Shown here piece by piece: positions 36,763 through 46,210 of a stretch of DNA of 64,000 nucleotides. Made by a program: the position numbers and the translations under genes. How positions within the stretch are numbered: the first letter of the stretch is position 1; each line of letters starts with the position of its first letter. The stretch comes from Sphingomonas kaistensis (GTDB taxonomy: Bacteria > Pseudomonadota > Alphaproteobacteria > Sphingomonadales > Sphingomonadaceae). The notes below the pieces were generated by a model. It was not told the origin of the DNA. It saw nothing but the letters and a program-made list of their open reading frames with translations, and did not search any database. The stretch lies in NCBI RefSeq assembly GCF_011927725.1, contig NZ_JAATJC010000001.1:1433001-1497000 (forward strand). The letters run 5' to 3'.

Positions 36763-37377
36763 TTAGCGCGAGTAGAATTCGATCACGAGGTTCGGTTCCA
36801 TGCGGACCGGGTAAGGCACCTCGTCGAGGGTCGGCACGCGGGTGTAGGTCACCTTGCTGGTGCCGTCCGGCGTGACGTATTCCGGGATGTCGCGCTCGGC
36901 CAGGCTCTGCGCTTCCATGACCAGCGCCATTTCCTGCGCCTTGGGGCCGAGCTCGATCACGTCGCCGACGTTGACGCGACGGCTGGCGACGTTGCACTTC
37001 ACGCCGTTGACGCGGATGTGGTTGTGGCTGACGAGCTGGCGGGCAGCCCAGATGGTCGGCGCGAACTTGGCGCGATAGACGATCATGTCGAGGCGGCGCT
37101 CAAGCAGGCCGATGAGGTTCTGCGACGCGTCGCCCTTCATCTTGCTGGCTTCGAAGAAGGTCCGCTTGAACTGCTTCTCGGTGACGTCGCCGTAATAGCC
37201 CTTGAGCTTCTGCTTGGCGCGCAGCTGTATGCCGAAGTCCGACATCTTGCCCTTGCGGCGCTGGCCGTGCTGGCCGGGACCATATTCACGCTTGTTGACC
37301 GGGCTCTTGGGACGTCCGAAGACGTTCTCGCCCATGCGGCGGTCGAGCTTATACTTGGCGCTGGAGCGCTTCGACAT
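36763..37377 (-). CDS. rpsD: Small ribosomal subunit protein uS4
   Basis: A 204-residue primary 16S rRNA-binding protein that starts 30S assembly. The start ([20 protein letters not shown]) and the S4 RNA-binding domain [32 protein letters not shown] are typical, and the C-terminus [16 protein letters not shown] is complete. The ATG at 37377 is preferred to a 27-codon extension that lacks homology. About 100 bases of leader separate it from the proposed promoter. In other bacteria S4 can regulate its own mRNA, but nothing here proves that. Confidence 0.98.
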   Translation of the reverse strand: MSKRSSAKYKLDRRMGENVFGRPKSPVNKREYGPGQHGQRRKGKMSDFGIQLRAKQKLKGYYGDVTEKQFKRTFFEASKMKGDASQNLIGLLERRLDMIVYRAKFAPTIWAARQLVSHNHIRVNGVKCNVASRRVNVGDVIELGPKAQEMALVMEAQSLAERDIPEYVTPDGTSKVTYTRVPTLDEVPYPVRMEPNLVIEFYSR

Positions 37378-37487
37378 TGTCTTTCCTTCAATTGCGTTTC
37401 GTTCGTGTTCCGGAACCGCGCTGCTTGCTGACAGGTCAGGGCAGGGCCACCGCTTCACCGGAGTGCGGAGCCAATTGCGAAGGCGCG

Positions 37488-37516
37488 CCCCTAGACGGGG
37501 AGGCGCCGGAGGTCAA
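37488..37516 (-). promoter_or_regulatory. Putative rpsD promoter
   Basis: On the minus strand TTGACC (37516-37511), a 17-base spacer and TAGGGG (37493-37488) overlap the end of trmJ. The spacing and the TAGnnn -10 match promoters proposed for rpsT, tRNA-Lys and gcv. Confidence 0.45.
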
Positions 37517-38253
37517 GGTTGCGGTGTGCCCCGCAGGCGGGGCTGGGCGATCGCCCGGATCATCCCGCGCACCGCCTTGACCTCGCGGCTCGACCAGCCA
37601 GCCTTGGTGAAGATGGTGCGGATGGTGTTGCGGGTGGCCTGCATCCGCTCGGGCGGGTTGAAGTAATTCACCTGGGACAGGTAGCCGTCGAGATGCTCGA
37701 TCAGGCCGTCGAGCTCGGCCTGGGGGGCGCGAGGCTCCACCTCGAACGCGGTCGGCTGCACCAAAGGAGCAGAACGGGACCATTCGTAGGCGAGCAGGAT
37801 CACCGCCTGGGCGAGGTTGAGGCTGCCGAACTCGGGATTGATCGGCACGGTCACGATGTGGCTTGCGAGGACCGCATCCTCGGTCGCGAGGCCGGAGCGT
37901 TCGGGGCCGAACAGGATGGCGGAGCGGCCGGCGGTGGAGTGGATGGCGGAGGCCATCTGTTCGGGGCCGACCACCGGGGTGACGATGTCGCGCTTGCGGA
38001 CGGTGGAGGCGAACACCTGGCTGCAATCGGCGATCGCCTCGGCGACGGTGTCGAAAACCTTCGCCTGCTCCAGCACGATGTCGGCGCCGCTCGCGGCCGG
38101 GCCGGCGTCGGGGTTGGGCCAGCCGTCGCGCGGCGCGACGAGGCGCATCTCGGTCAGGCCGAAGTTGAGCATGGCCCGGGCCGCCTTACCGATGTTCTGG
38201 CCGAGTTGGGGGCGGACGAGGATGATGACCGGCGGCGGGGCGGCGCTGCTCAC
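37513..38253 (-). CDS. trmJ: tRNA 2'-O-methyltransferase, TrmJ-like (SpoU/TrmH family)
   Basis: A 246-residue SPOUT methyltransferase. [20 protein letters not shown] carries the motif 1 Asn/Arg. [20 protein letters not shown] (motif 2) and [23 protein letters not shown] (motif 3) build the knotted SAM site. TrmJ methylates the 2'-hydroxyl of nucleotide 32 in the anticodon loop. The C-terminal 80 residues contain the alpha-helical dimer extension. The GTG start overlaps the nrdR stop (GTGA). Confidence 0.92.
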   Translation of the reverse strand: MSSAAPPPVIILVRPQLGQNIGKAARAMLNFGLTEMRLVAPRDGWPNPDAGPAASGADIVLEQAKVFDTVAEAIADCSQVFASTVRKRDIVTPVVGPEQMASAIHSTAGRSAILFGPERSGLATEDAVLASHIVTVPINPEFGSLNLAQAVILLAYEWSRSAPLVQPTAFEVEPRAPQAELDGLIEHLDGYLSQVNYFNPPERMQATRNTIRTIFTKAGWSSREVKAVRGMIRAIAQPRLRGTPQP

Positions 38254-38735
38254 AGCAACTTGCCCGGCGGCGCGGCGGTTTCTTCGGTCGGCTCGCCCAC
38301 TTCCTCCGCAATTTCGGCGAAGTCGCTGGCTTCGGAGAAGTCGCGGTAGATGGAGGCGAACCGGATGTAGGCGACATGGTCGAGGGTCTTCAGCCCGGCC
38401 ATCACCTTTTCGCCAATCTCCTCGGCGCGCACTTCGTCGCCGCGGGTTTCGAGCTGGCGCTGGACCGAGGAAACCAGCCGCTCGATCTTCTCGGGGCTGA
38501 TGTCGCGCTTGGCGCTGGCGTGGCCGATGGCCCGCGCAAGCTTGGCGCGCTCAAACGCTTCGCGGCTGCCGTCCTTCTTGATCACCACGAGATCACGCAG
38601 CTGGATCCGTTCAAAGGTGGTGAAGCGGGCGCCGCAGCCCTCGCACTGGCGACGGCGGCGGATGGCCGCTCCGTCTTCGGAGGAACGGCTGTCCTTTACC
38701 TGGCTGTCCTGATCACCGCAAAAGGGGCAGCGCAT
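38250..38735 (-). CDS. nrdR: Transcriptional repressor NrdR
   Basis: A 161-residue repressor of ribonucleotide-reductase genes. The N-terminal zinc ribbon has [17 protein letters not shown] and [17 protein letters not shown], giving four cysteines. The ATP-cone domain follows ([21 protein letters not shown], then [13 protein letters not shown]). It senses ATP/dATP and binds NrdR boxes. None of its targets is in this window. One base separates its ATG from the glyA stop (TGA-G-ATG). Confidence 0.97.
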   Translation of the reverse strand: MRCPFCGDQDSQVKDSRSSEDGAAIRRRRQCEGCGARFTTFERIQLRDLVVIKKDGSREAFERAKLARAIGHASAKRDISPEKIERLVSSVQRQLETRGDEVRAEEIGEKVMAGLKTLDHVAYIRFASIYRDFSEASDFAEIAEEVGEPTEETAAPPGKLL

Positions 38736-38736
38736 C

Positions 38737-40044
38737 TCAGCCCTGGTAGATCGGGAAACGCGCGCACAGGGCGCGGACTCGGCCGTTCACTTCACGCTCG
38801 ACCGCGCCATTGCCCTCCGCGCCATTGGCCTTGAGACCGTCGAGCACATCGGCGACCATGTCGGCGACTTCGCGGAACTCGGCCTCGCCAAAGCCGCGGG
38901 TGGTGCCGGCGGGCGAGCCGACGCGGATGCCGCTGGTCTTCATCGGGGGCAGCGGATCGAAGGGGATGCCGTTCTTGTTGCAGGTGATCCCGGCACGCTC
39001 CAGCGCTTCGTCGGCGTCCTTGCCGGTGATCCCGAGCGGGCGGAGGTCGACCAGCGCGAGGTGGGTGTCGGTGCCGCCAGCGACGAGGTCGGCGCCGCGT
39101 TCCTTGAGGCGGCCGGCGAGCGCGCGGGCGTTGGCGACCACCGCCTTGGCGTAGGTCTTGAAGTCGGGCTGGAGCGCTTCGCCGAAGGCCACCGCCTTGG
39201 CGGCGATGACGTGCATCAGCGGGCCGCCCTGGAGGCCGGGGAAGACCGCCGAGTTGATCTTCTTCGCAATCGCCTCGTCGTCGGTCATCACCATCCCGCC
39301 GCGCGGGCCCCGCAGGGTCTTGTGGGTGGTGGTGGTGACGACATGGGCGTGGCCGAAGGGCGAGGGATGCTCGCCCGCGGCGACCAGTCCGGCGAAGTGG
39401 GCCATGTCGACCATCAGATAGGCCCCGACCTTGTCGGCGATCGCGCGGAAGCGGGCGAAGTCGAGGATTCGCGGGTAGGCCGAGCCGCCGGCGATGATGA
39501 GCTTCGGCTTATGCTCGAGGGCAAGGCGCTCGACCTCGTCGAAGTCGACCAGATGGTCGTCCTCGCGGACGCCATATTGGATGGCATTGAACCACTTGCC
39601 CGACTGCGCCGGCGGAGCGCCGTGGGTGAGGTGCCCGCCGGCCGCAAGGCTCATGCCGAGGATGGTGTCGCCGGGCTGGAGCAGGGCGAGGAACACCGCG
39701 CCATTGGCCTGCGCGCCGGAATGCGGCTGGACGTTGGTGAAGCCGCAACCGAACAGCTGCTTGGCGCGGTCGATGGCGAGTTGCTCGACCGCGTCGGAGG
39801 GGTGACAACCCTGGTAATAGCGGCGGCCGGGATAGCCTTCGGCATATTTGTTGGTGAACACCGAGCCCTGCGCCTCGAGGACCGCGCGGCTGACGATGTT
39901 CTCCGACGCGATCAGCTCGATCTGGGTCTGCTCGCGGGTCAGTTCGTCGCCCACCGCGGCGGCGACCGCGGGATCGGCGTCGGCGAGGTGGCGGGTGAAG
40001 AAGCCCTGCGGCTGGACGTCGTTCAAATTGGCTGCGGTGGCCAT
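38737..40044 (-). CDS. glyA: Serine hydroxymethyltransferase
   Basis: A 435-residue PLP enzyme interconverting serine and glycine with tetrahydrofolate. The PLP lysine is in [50 protein letters not shown] and [19 protein letters not shown] are family blocks. It complements the glycine-cleavage operon in one-carbon flux. It starts three bases after the rpiB stop, in the operon rpiB-glyA-nrdR-trmJ. Confidence 0.98.
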   Translation of the reverse strand: MATAANLNDVQPQGFFTRHLADADPAVAAAVGDELTREQTQIELIASENIVSRAVLEAQGSVFTNKYAEGYPGRRYYQGCHPSDAVEQLAIDRAKQLFGCGFTNVQPHSGAQANGAVFLALLQPGDTILGMSLAAGGHLTHGAPPAQSGKWFNAIQYGVREDDHLVDFDEVERLALEHKPKLIIAGGSAYPRILDFARFRAIADKVGAYLMVDMAHFAGLVAAGEHPSPFGHAHVVTTTTHKTLRGPRGGMVMTDDEAIAKKINSAVFPGLQGGPLMHVIAAKAVAFGEALQPDFKTYAKAVVANARALAGRLKERGADLVAGGTDTHLALVDLRPLGITGKDADEALERAGITCNKNGIPFDPLPPMKTSGIRVGSPAGTTRGFGEAEFREVADMVADVLDGLKANGAEGNGAVEREVNGRVRALCARFPIYQG

Positions 40045-40047
40045 GAT

Positions 40048-40488
40048 CTAGTCTCCGGTGGTCGCGGATAGGAGGTCGACGCGGGCCTGGTGGCGCCCGC
40101 CGGCAAAAGATGTGTCGAGGAAGGCGGTGACGCAGGCCTTGGCGAGGTCGATGCCAGTCAGCCGAGCACCGAGCGCAAGGACGTTGGCGTCGTTATGTTC
40201 GCGGGCGAGAGCCGCCGACAGCGGTTCGTTGACCAGCGCGCAGCGGCAGGCCGGGTTGCGGTTGACCGCGATGGAGATGCCGATGCCCGAGCCGCAGACC
40301 GCGATGCCGCGGGTCGCCTTTCCGGCGGCGATCGTGTCGGCCAGCAGCTTGCCGAAGCGAGGATAGTCGACGCTGTCGGGACCGTTGGTGCCGAGGTCGA
40401 GCACCTCATGCCCGACCTCGCCCAGCCAGTCGCGGAGCTGATCCTTGAGGGCGAATCCGGCATGGTCGGCGGCGAGCGCGATGATCAT
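40048..40488 (-). CDS. rpiB: Ribose-5-phosphate isomerase B
   Basis: A 146-residue enzyme interconverting ribose 5-phosphate and ribulose 5-phosphate. IIALAADHAGFALKDQLRDW opens the Rossmann-like fold, and GIAVCGSGIGISIAVNRNP contains the catalytic cysteine and the phosphate loop. The start at 40488 gives the family N-terminus. A further 19 codons upstream are open but unlikely. It heads the rpiB-glyA-nrdR-trmJ run, a common alphaproteobacterial arrangement. A TAGATG element five bases upstream could be its -10 box. Confidence 0.95.
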   Translation of the reverse strand: MIIALAADHAGFALKDQLRDWLGEVGHEVLDLGTNGPDSVDYPRFGKLLADTIAAGKATRGIAVCGSGIGISIAVNRNPACRCALVNEPLSAALAREHNDANVLALGARLTGIDLAKACVTAFLDTSFAGGRHQARVDLLSATTGD

Positions 40489-40534
40489 GAGGCCATCTAG
40501 CGGAGCGTCTCGCGAAATGCCACCGTGCGTCGCC

Positions 40535-40975
40535 ATGACGACCAAGGTTCCGCTTCCCGCCCTGCTGCTCGGTTTCGCCGGGCTGATCCCACCCGTGGGC
40601 CTGACCGCGGTCGCGCTGCTCGACCTCGGCCTGTTCGCGCCGTCGACGCCCGGGTTCGTGCTGACCTACGCGGCGGTGATCCTGAGCTTCCTCGGGGGCA
40701 GCTGGTGGGGCTTCGTCAGCCGGCAGGAGCAGCCGGGCTGGGTCCTGCTGGGGATTGCGGTCCTGCCTGCACTGGCGGGATGGGCGGCGATCTTCTCGTT
40801 CCAGCCGCCCGCAGCCCTGTTCGCCCTGGCGGCCGCGCTGGTGGCGACATTGGCGGTCGATGCGCTGCTGGTGCGGCGGAGGTTGGCGCCGGGGTGGTGG
40901 ATGAAGCTCAGGGTGCCGCTGAGCCTGCTGCTGGCGCTGTGCTGCGCGTTGAGCGGATGGGTACTCGTACGCTAG
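40535..40975 (+). CDS. DUF3429 membrane protein
   Basis: A 146-residue protein with five hydrophobic helices. LLGFAGLIPPVGLTAVAL, followed by a segment with FLGGSWWGFVSRQ and a C-terminal LRVPLSLLLALCCALSGWVL, matches the DUF3429 family of small membrane proteins of unknown function. The ATG at 40535 is divergent from rpiB, with about 46 bases between starts. It converges with hemA, three bases apart. Nothing in its context indicates a role. Confidence 0.8.
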   Translation: MTTKVPLPALLLGFAGLIPPVGLTAVALLDLGLFAPSTPGFVLTYAAVILSFLGGSWWGFVSRQEQPGWVLLGIAVLPALAGWAAIFSFQPPAALFALAAALVATLAVDALLVRRRLAPGWWMKLRVPLSLLLALCCALSGWVLVR

Positions 40976-40978
40976 GCG

Positions 40979-42193
40979 TCAGGCCGCCTGGCGCATCTCC
41001 AGCCGGTCCCAGATCTCGACCAGAGCGCCGGTCAGTTCATCCTGCATGTCGGCGGTGTGGGTTGGGCCGGGGGTGAAGCGCAGCCGCTCGGTCCCGCGCG
41101 GAACGGTGGGATAGTTGATCGGCTGGACGTAGAAACCGTATTCGGCGAGCAGGATGTCGCTGATCCGCTTGGCCTTGACCGGGCAGCCGACTGCAAGCGG
41201 CACGATGTGGGTCGTGCTTTCCATCACCGGCAGGCCAGCATCGGCGAACTTGCGCTTGAGCAGGGCGGCGGAGGCCTGCTGGCCCTCGCGCTCTTCGGCC
41301 GAGGCCTTGAGGTGCCGCACGCTCGCCAGAGCACCGGCGACCAGGACGGGCGACAGGCTGGTGGTGAAGATGAAGCCGGGAGCATAGCTGCGGATGCAGT
41401 CGACGATATTCTTGTCGGCCGCGATGTAGCCGCCCATCACGCCGAACGCCTTGCCCAGCGTGCCTTCGATGATGGTGACCCGGTCGGCGACCTCATCGCG
41501 CTCCGAGATGCCGCCGCCGCGTGCGCCATACATGCCGACGGCGTGTACTTCGTCGAGATAGGTCAGCGCGCCGTAGCGATCGGCGAGATCGCAGATGGCC
41601 GCGATCGGCGCGATGTCGCCGTCCATCGAATAAACGCTTTCGAACGCGATCAGCTTGGGCGTGGCAGGATCCTCGGCCTCGAGCAATTCCTCGAGGTGGG
41701 CGAGGTCGTTGTGGCGGAAGATTTTCTTCTCGCAGCCCGAGCTCTTGATCCCGGCGATCATCGACGCGTGGTTGAGTTCGTCAGAGAAGATGACGCAGCC
41801 GGGCAGCAACTTGCCGAGAGTCGACAGCGCGGCCTCGTTCGAGACGTAGCCGCTGGTGAACAGCAGTGCTGCTTCCTTGCCGTGGAGATCGGCGAGTTCG
41901 GCCTCGAGGTCGACATGGTAGTGCGTGTTGCCGCCGATGTTGCGGGTACCGCCCGAACCTGCGCCGACGTCATGCAGCGCGCGTTCCATCGCTTCGACCA
42001 CGGCCGGGTGCTGGCCCATGCCGAGATAGTCGTTCGAGCACCATACGGTGATCGGCTTGGGACCGTTGTGGCCCGCAAAGCAGCGCGCATTGGGGTACGA
42101 CCCCTTGTTACGCAGGATGTCGATGAAGACGCGGTAGCGCCCTTCGTCATGCAGCCGGTCGATCGCGGCCTGAAAGATGGATTGGTAATCCAA
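40979..42193 (-). CDS. hemA: 5-aminolevulinate synthase
   Basis: A 404-residue PLP enzyme condensing glycine and succinyl-CoA to 5-aminolevulinate, the alphaproteobacterial entry to haem. [34 protein letters not shown] and the PLP lysine block [17 protein letters not shown] are diagnostic. The frame is open far upstream, but the protein begins at a TTG (42193; [14 protein letters not shown]) with GAGG six bases ahead. It consumes glycine, tying it to gcv, glyA and glyQS in this region. Confidence 0.96.
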   Translation of the reverse strand: MDYQSIFQAAIDRLHDEGRYRVFIDILRNKGSYPNARCFAGHNGPKPITVWCSNDYLGMGQHPAVVEAMERALHDVGAGSGGTRNIGGNTHYHVDLEAELADLHGKEAALLFTSGYVSNEAALSTLGKLLPGCVIFSDELNHASMIAGIKSSGCEKKIFRHNDLAHLEELLEAEDPATPKLIAFESVYSMDGDIAPIAAICDLADRYGALTYLDEVHAVGMYGARGGGISERDEVADRVTIIEGTLGKAFGVMGGYIAADKNIVDCIRSYAPGFIFTTSLSPVLVAGALASVRHLKASAEEREGQQASAALLKRKFADAGLPVMESTTHIVPLAVGCPVKAKRISDILLAEYGFYVQPINYPTVPRGTERLRFTPGPTHTADMQDELTGALVEIWDRLEMRQAA

Positions 42194-42263
42194 GATGTCC
42201 CTCGTGCTCGCGCGAGCCAATACAAAGTCTTTGGGCACAAGGCCAATGCGAACGACTCGCAAA

Positions 42264-43043
42264 TCAGACGTGCCGAATATCGTCCAGATTGTACCGTTGG
42301 AGGGCCCGCGCCAATTGGGCATTCGGTCCACCCCCCGTAAACACCGCGGTGCCGGGCGAGGGCTGAACCGGCCATTGCTGACCGGCGGTGAGGTGGGCGA
42401 TGCGCCGCGCGATTCCGGGGCCGCCGTCGACTTGCGCGACCCCGGGAAAGGCCACGGCCAGTTCCTCGGCAAGCAGCGGGAAGTGGGTGCAGGCGAGCAC
42501 CACCACATCCATGCCGTGGCCGGTCAACGGGGAGACGGCTGCGGTAACGGCGGCCGGGTCGATCGGCTCGCCCGCGAGCTTGGCCTCGGCAAGCGCGACC
42601 AGTTCGGCCGAGCCGTGGCGGAGAACCGTGCAGTCGGCGGCGAAGCGGGCGGCGAGGTCGTCGACATAGGGCTGGCGCACGGTGGCTTCGGTCCCGAGCA
42701 CGCCGATGACCCGGGTCCGGCTCCGCTCGGCGGCAGGCTTGATCGCGGGGACGGTGCCGACCACCGGGATGTCGAGCGCGGCGCGGACAAAGGGAAGCGC
42801 GATGGTCGAGGCGGTGTTGCAGGCGATCACCGCGAGCCGGGGACGGAACCGCTCGGTCAGGCGACCGAGCAGGGCGGGAACCCGGGCGGCGATCTCCGCC
42901 TCGGAACGGGTGCCGTAGGGAAAGGCAGCGCTGTCGGCGACGTAGACGATCGGGGCGTTGGGCAGCAGCGCCTTGGTCGGTCCGAGGACGCTGAGGCCTC
43001 CGACGCCGGAATCGAAGAACAGCAGGGGGGCGGCGGCATCCAC
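42264..43043 (-). CDS. murI: Glutamate racemase
   Basis: A 259-residue cofactor-independent racemase giving D-glutamate for peptidoglycan. [12 protein letters not shown] supplies the first Asp/Ser. The two catalytic cysteines are in [11 protein letters not shown] and [25 protein letters not shown] is another block. The frame opens 16 codons earlier, but the GTG at 43043 ([13 protein letters not shown]) with AAGG six bases ahead gives a better N-terminus. It lies between hemA and the LuxR/EF-hand gene on the same strand. Confidence 0.94.
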   Translation of the reverse strand: MDAAAPLLFFDSGVGGLSVLGPTKALLPNAPIVYVADSAAFPYGTRSEAEIAARVPALLGRLTERFRPRLAVIACNTASTIALPFVRAALDIPVVGTVPAIKPAAERSRTRVIGVLGTEATVRQPYVDDLAARFAADCTVLRHGSAELVALAEAKLAGEPIDPAAVTAAVSPLTGHGMDVVVLACTHFPLLAEELAVAFPGVAQVDGGPGIARRIAHLTAGQQWPVQPSPGTAVFTGGGPNAQLARALQRYNLDDIRHV

Positions 43044-43110
43044 CGTTTGCCTTTGCGGGCAGGGCGACGGCGAGGCAAGCCGGGAGGCCACGTCGCCGTC
43101 GCGGCTGGGG

Positions 43111-43833
43111 TCAGGCCCGCGGGCGGGTCAGCTTCGCCATGCCGTCGCGGAATTCGGTTTCCGACACGCGGCCATCGCCGTTGGCGTCGAAGTCGGCGAG
43201 GCGGGTGGCGGTCGCCGTCGGCGTGGGCGCGCTTTCCCCCTTGGCGATCATCGTGCGGGAGACCTGGAACCGACCCGCGGCCAGTTCCTCGCCGGCGATG
43301 AAGCCGTCGGCATTCTTGTCGAGCTTGCCGAACACCCCGCCTAGCGCGGTCGCGAGGTCGGTGGAGGTGCCGTCCTTGCGGTTCACCACGACCACCTTCT
43401 GGTTGGCGGCGGCGGGCTGGGGGGCGGACTGGGTGCCGAGGGCGAGGGCGGCGAAAACGAAAAGGCTCATGATGCTTGCTCCGGTAAGGATCCGGCTCGT
43501 CCGCCGCTGCCACCATGGAAGCGGCGTCGAGCCTGCCTCGTCATCGCTTTGCTCCCGGGGCGCGCCTACCTCCGGCGGCTGGGATACGGTCGGGCCGTAG
43601 CCTCCGGCCGAGGCGAGGAGCCGTGCGGCTTCGAGCGAGGTCGTGACCCCGAGCTTGGCCCGGGCCGACTTGAGGCGCTTCTCCACCGCATGGTGAGTGA
43701 TGCCGAGGTCGAGCGCGATTTCCTTGGCGGTGGCATGGCCAAGCCAGCGGTCGAGGCATTCGCGTTCCTTGGGCGTCAGCCGCCCGACCGCGGCGTCGAG
43801 GCTGTCGGAAGGGGTGGTCCGCTGGAGCATCAT
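43111..43833 (-). CDS. Membrane-anchored LuxR-type regulator with EF-hand domain
   Basis: A 240-residue protein. Residues 19-75 are a LuxR/GerE HTH (LTPKERECLDRWL, then ITHHAVEKRLKSARAKLGV), closely like the HTH at 32947-33639. A linker and one membrane helix (about 115-134) follow. The C-terminal part carries two canonical EF-hand loops, residues 172-183 (DKNADGFIAGEE) and 216-227 (DANGDGRVSETE). N-in topology would place the calcium sites outside the cytoplasm. Function is inferred: a one-component regulator responding to calcium. The ATG at 43833 is preferred to a GTG three codons earlier. Confidence 0.8.
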   Translation of the reverse strand: MMLQRTTPSDSLDAAVGRLTPKERECLDRWLGHATAKEIALDLGITHHAVEKRLKSARAKLGVTTSLEAARLLASAGGYGPTVSQPPEVGAPREQSDDEAGSTPLPWWQRRTSRILTGASIMSLFVFAALALGTQSAPQPAAANQKVVVVNRKDGTSTDLATALGGVFGKLDKNADGFIAGEELAAGRFQVSRTMIAKGESAPTPTATATRLADFDANGDGRVSETEFRDGMAKLTRPRA

Positions 43834-43899
43834 GCCCCGCACCCTAGCCGGGCAAAGACGGGCGACAAACTGCGGTCGGCTGGTACTTTCGCCTTGCGG

Positions 43900-43927
43900 T
43901 TGCGCTGGGCGGGCGGGCTGCTAGGCT
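43900..43927 (+). promoter_or_regulatory. Putative plsY promoter
   Basis: TTGCGC (43900-43905), a 16-base spacer and TAGGCT (43922-43927). The plsY ATG at 43936 follows eight bases later without a Shine-Dalgarno sequence, pointing to a leaderless message. Confidence 0.45.
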
Positions 43928-43935
43928 TTGCCGCA

Positions 43936-44526
43936 ATGTCTTCCGGACTGCTTCTCGCCCTCGCGCTCGGCTATCTGCTGGGGTCGATCCCGTTCGGGCT
44001 GATCCTCACCCGCCTGTTTGGGAAGGGCGATATCCGCGACATCGGGTCGGGCAACATCGGCGCGACCAACGTGCTTCGCACCGGGTCCAAGGGGCTGGCC
44101 GCGGCGACGCTGATCCTGGATGCGCTGAAGGGCACGGCAGCGGTGCTGATCGCCGAGCATTTGTGGCCGGGCGCCGGGCGGATCGCCGCCGGCGCGGCGC
44201 TGGTCGGCCATCTCTATCCGGTGTGGCTGCGGTTCAAGGGCGGCAAGGGGGTCGCCACCCTGCTTGGCATCCTGATCGGCCTCGCCTGGCCGATCGCCGC
44301 CATCTACGCCGCGGTTTGGATCGGCCTGCTGCTGGTGCTTCGGATCAGCTCGGTCGCGGGAATGGCGGCGGCGGTGAGCGCGCCGGTTGCGGCGGCGCTG
44401 CTGGGGCGCGGCGAACTGGTGACCATGCTGGCGGCGTTCGCGCTGCTGGTGGTGTGGCAGCACCGCGCCAACCTTGCCCGCCTGCGTGCCGGGACCGAGC
44501 CGAGGGTCGGACGGCGAAAGGCTTGA
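43936..44526 (+). CDS. plsY: Glycerol-3-phosphate acyltransferase PlsY
   Basis: A 196-residue inner-membrane enzyme that acylates glycerol 3-phosphate using acyl-phosphate, the first step of phospholipid synthesis. LGYLLGSIPFGLILTRLFGK, DIRDIGSGNIGATNVLRTG (motif 1) and WLRFKGGKGVATLLGILI (motif 2) are all present, with five membrane helices. The conserved start defines the ATG at 43936. A long open extension upstream is antisense to the EF-hand regulator. Its stop overlaps the TTG of dprA (TTGA). Confidence 0.97.
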   Translation: MSSGLLLALALGYLLGSIPFGLILTRLFGKGDIRDIGSGNIGATNVLRTGSKGLAAATLILDALKGTAAVLIAEHLWPGAGRIAAGAALVGHLYPVWLRFKGGKGVATLLGILIGLAWPIAAIYAAVWIGLLLVLRISSVAGMAAAVSAPVAAALLGRGELVTMLAAFALLVVWQHRANLARLRAGTEPRVGRRKA

Positions 44527-45617
44527 GCGAGGCGGACCTTCTCGCCCGGATCCGGCTGATCCGCAGCCAGAGCATCGGTCCGGTCACCTTTCGCCAGTTG
44601 CTTGCCCGCTTCGGCAGCGCGGAGGCGGCGTTGACCGCGGTGCCCGACCTGGCGCGGCGCGGCGGCGGCCGAATTCCGGCGCTGTGTACGCCGGAGCAGG
44701 CAGAGCGCGAGCGGGCGCGTGTAGAGGCGCTCGGCGGGCGCTACCTCAGCCTAGGGCAAGGGCTGTATCCCGCGCTGCTGGCCGAAAGCGACAATGCGCC
44801 GCCGTTGCTGACCGCGATCGGCGACCTGTCGCTGCTGGAGCGACCCAGCGTTGCGATGGTCGGTGCCCGCAATGCCAGCGCCGCCGCCTGCCGCTTCGCG
44901 CGCGGGCTTGCGCACGATCTCGGCCGCGAAGGGGTCGTCGTGGTGTCCGGGCTGGCGCGCGGGATCGATTCCGCGGCGCATGAAGGCGGACTTGCGACGG
45001 GCACGATCGGGGTCATCGCCGGCGGGCTCGACATCTTCTATCCGCCCGAGAACGAGCGGCTCCAGCGCGAGATGGCGGACAAGGGGCTGGTGCTGGCCGA
45101 GATGCCACCGGGCACCGAGCCCCGGGCGCGGCACTTCCCCTACCGCAACCGGATCATCGCCGGCCTGTGTCCCGCGACCCTAGTGGTGGAAGCGGCGCCG
45201 CGGTCGGGTTCGCTGATCACCGCGCGGCTGGCGGCGGAGATGGGCCGCGAGGTGCTGGCGGTACCGGGGAGCCCGCTCGATCCCCGGGCGCAGGGATGCA
45301 ACGGACTGATCCGCGACGGCGCGACCTTGGTGCAGAATGCCGCCGAAGTGATTGAAGCGCTGAGGCCGGGGCTGGGCGGGGTGCGCTCCGGCCGTGACCT
45401 GTTCTCCCATGCGTCCGCGGCGCCGGACAGTGTCGAGCCGGACAGCGCGGACAGGGCGCGGGTGGAGGAACTGCTCGGCCCGTCGCCGGCGCCGGTGGAC
45501 GAGATCGTGCGTTTGTCGGGACTGGAGCCCGGCGCCGTCCAGCTTGTGCTGCTTGAGCTCGACCTCGCCGGAAGGCTCGACCGGCACGCGGGCGGAAAGG
45601 TGAGCGTGCGGTGTTGA
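44523..45617 (+). CDS. dprA: DNA-processing protein DprA
   Basis: A 364-residue protein that binds single-stranded DNA and loads RecA during natural transformation. The N-terminal helical region (LLARIRLIRSQSIGPVTFRQ) is followed by the Rossmann-like DprA core with VAMVGARNASAAACRFAR, VVVVSGLARGIDSAAHEG and PYRNRIIAGLCPATLVVEA. A C-terminal winged-helix domain (VDEIVRLSGLEPGAVQLVLL) follows. It begins at a TTG overlapping the plsY stop. dprA does not by itself prove competence. Confidence 0.95.
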   Translation: MSEADLLARIRLIRSQSIGPVTFRQLLARFGSAEAALTAVPDLARRGGGRIPALCTPEQAERERARVEALGGRYLSLGQGLYPALLAESDNAPPLLTAIGDLSLLERPSVAMVGARNASAAACRFARGLAHDLGREGVVVVSGLARGIDSAAHEGGLATGTIGVIAGGLDIFYPPENERLQREMADKGLVLAEMPPGTEPRARHFPYRNRIIAGLCPATLVVEAAPRSGSLITARLAAEMGREVLAVPGSPLDPRAQGCNGLIRDGATLVQNAAEVIEALRPGLGGVRSGRDLFSHASAAPDSVEPDSADRARVEELLGPSPAPVDEIVRLSGLEPGAVQLVLLELDLAGRLDRHAGGKVSVRC

Positions 45618-45621
45618 AGCG

Positions 45622-46146
45622 TTGATCCCCGAAGAGAGGATCGGCATCGGCCTGACCCTGGTCGCGGTCGCGTTGGGGCTGGGCGGAGCCTATCTCTACC
45701 AGCGTTTCTGGGTGCTCTCCTTTGTTCCGGTCCTGCTGTTGATCATCGTCGTCATCGGGTTCGCGATCGGCAAGTCGATCGACGCGATCAAGGAGCGCGA
45801 GCTTCCGGCCCGCCTTCGCTGGCGAAAGGCGGTGGCGGTCCCGCTGATGGTCGGCGGCTTCTGGACGCTGGATGCGCTGACGGGGCTGACCAGCCGTGCG
45901 AGCGCGCTTGGCTATCTCCTGGCGAACCAGGACGCGATGATCGCTGCCCAGCGCGACGCCGGTCCGGGCCTAGCCGCCTCCATCCCCTATCTGCAAGGCG
46001 TTCCCGACGGCGGGATCAGGATCATCCGCCATGCGGGCGGCGATCCGGCGGACTTGAGCCAGGCCGAGCATCTGCGGCTGACCGGCGAGCGCATCCAGGG
46101 CTGCAGGCGGATCGGTCGGCGTGATTGGACATGCAGCTACGACTGA
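45622..46146 (+). CDS. Hypothetical two-helix membrane protein
   Basis: A 174-residue protein with two adjacent hydrophobic helices (about 9-25 and 31-50), a basic stretch, and a third weak helix near 70-85. The C-terminal half is polar with two cysteines (CRRIG and WTCSYD), so it may lie in the periplasm. The TTG start at 45622 follows four bases after dprA. No family recognised. The dprA spacing suggests cotranscription. Confidence 0.6.
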   Translation: MIPEERIGIGLTLVAVALGLGGAYLYQRFWVLSFVPVLLLIIVVIGFAIGKSIDAIKERELPARLRWRKAVAVPLMVGGFWTLDALTGLTSRASALGYLLANQDAMIAAQRDAGPGLAASIPYLQGVPDGGIRIIRHAGGDPADLSQAEHLRLTGERIQGCRRIGRRDWTCSYD

Positions 46147-46210
46147 CTGCTTGACGGGCTGCCATCAGGCTCTCCACCCTCGTGCGTATACGTGAGGGAG
46201 TTTGGGTTCA

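Noticed and set aside
41057..42340. Plus-strand frame of about 427 codons opposite hemA
   Set aside because: It is the complement of a clear ALA synthase.
43063..43097. Inverted repeat GGCGACG/CGTCGCC between the EF-hand regulator and murI
   Set aside because: The loop is 21 bases, there is no T-run, and both genes lie on the same strand. It is probably a chance repeat in GC-rich DNA.
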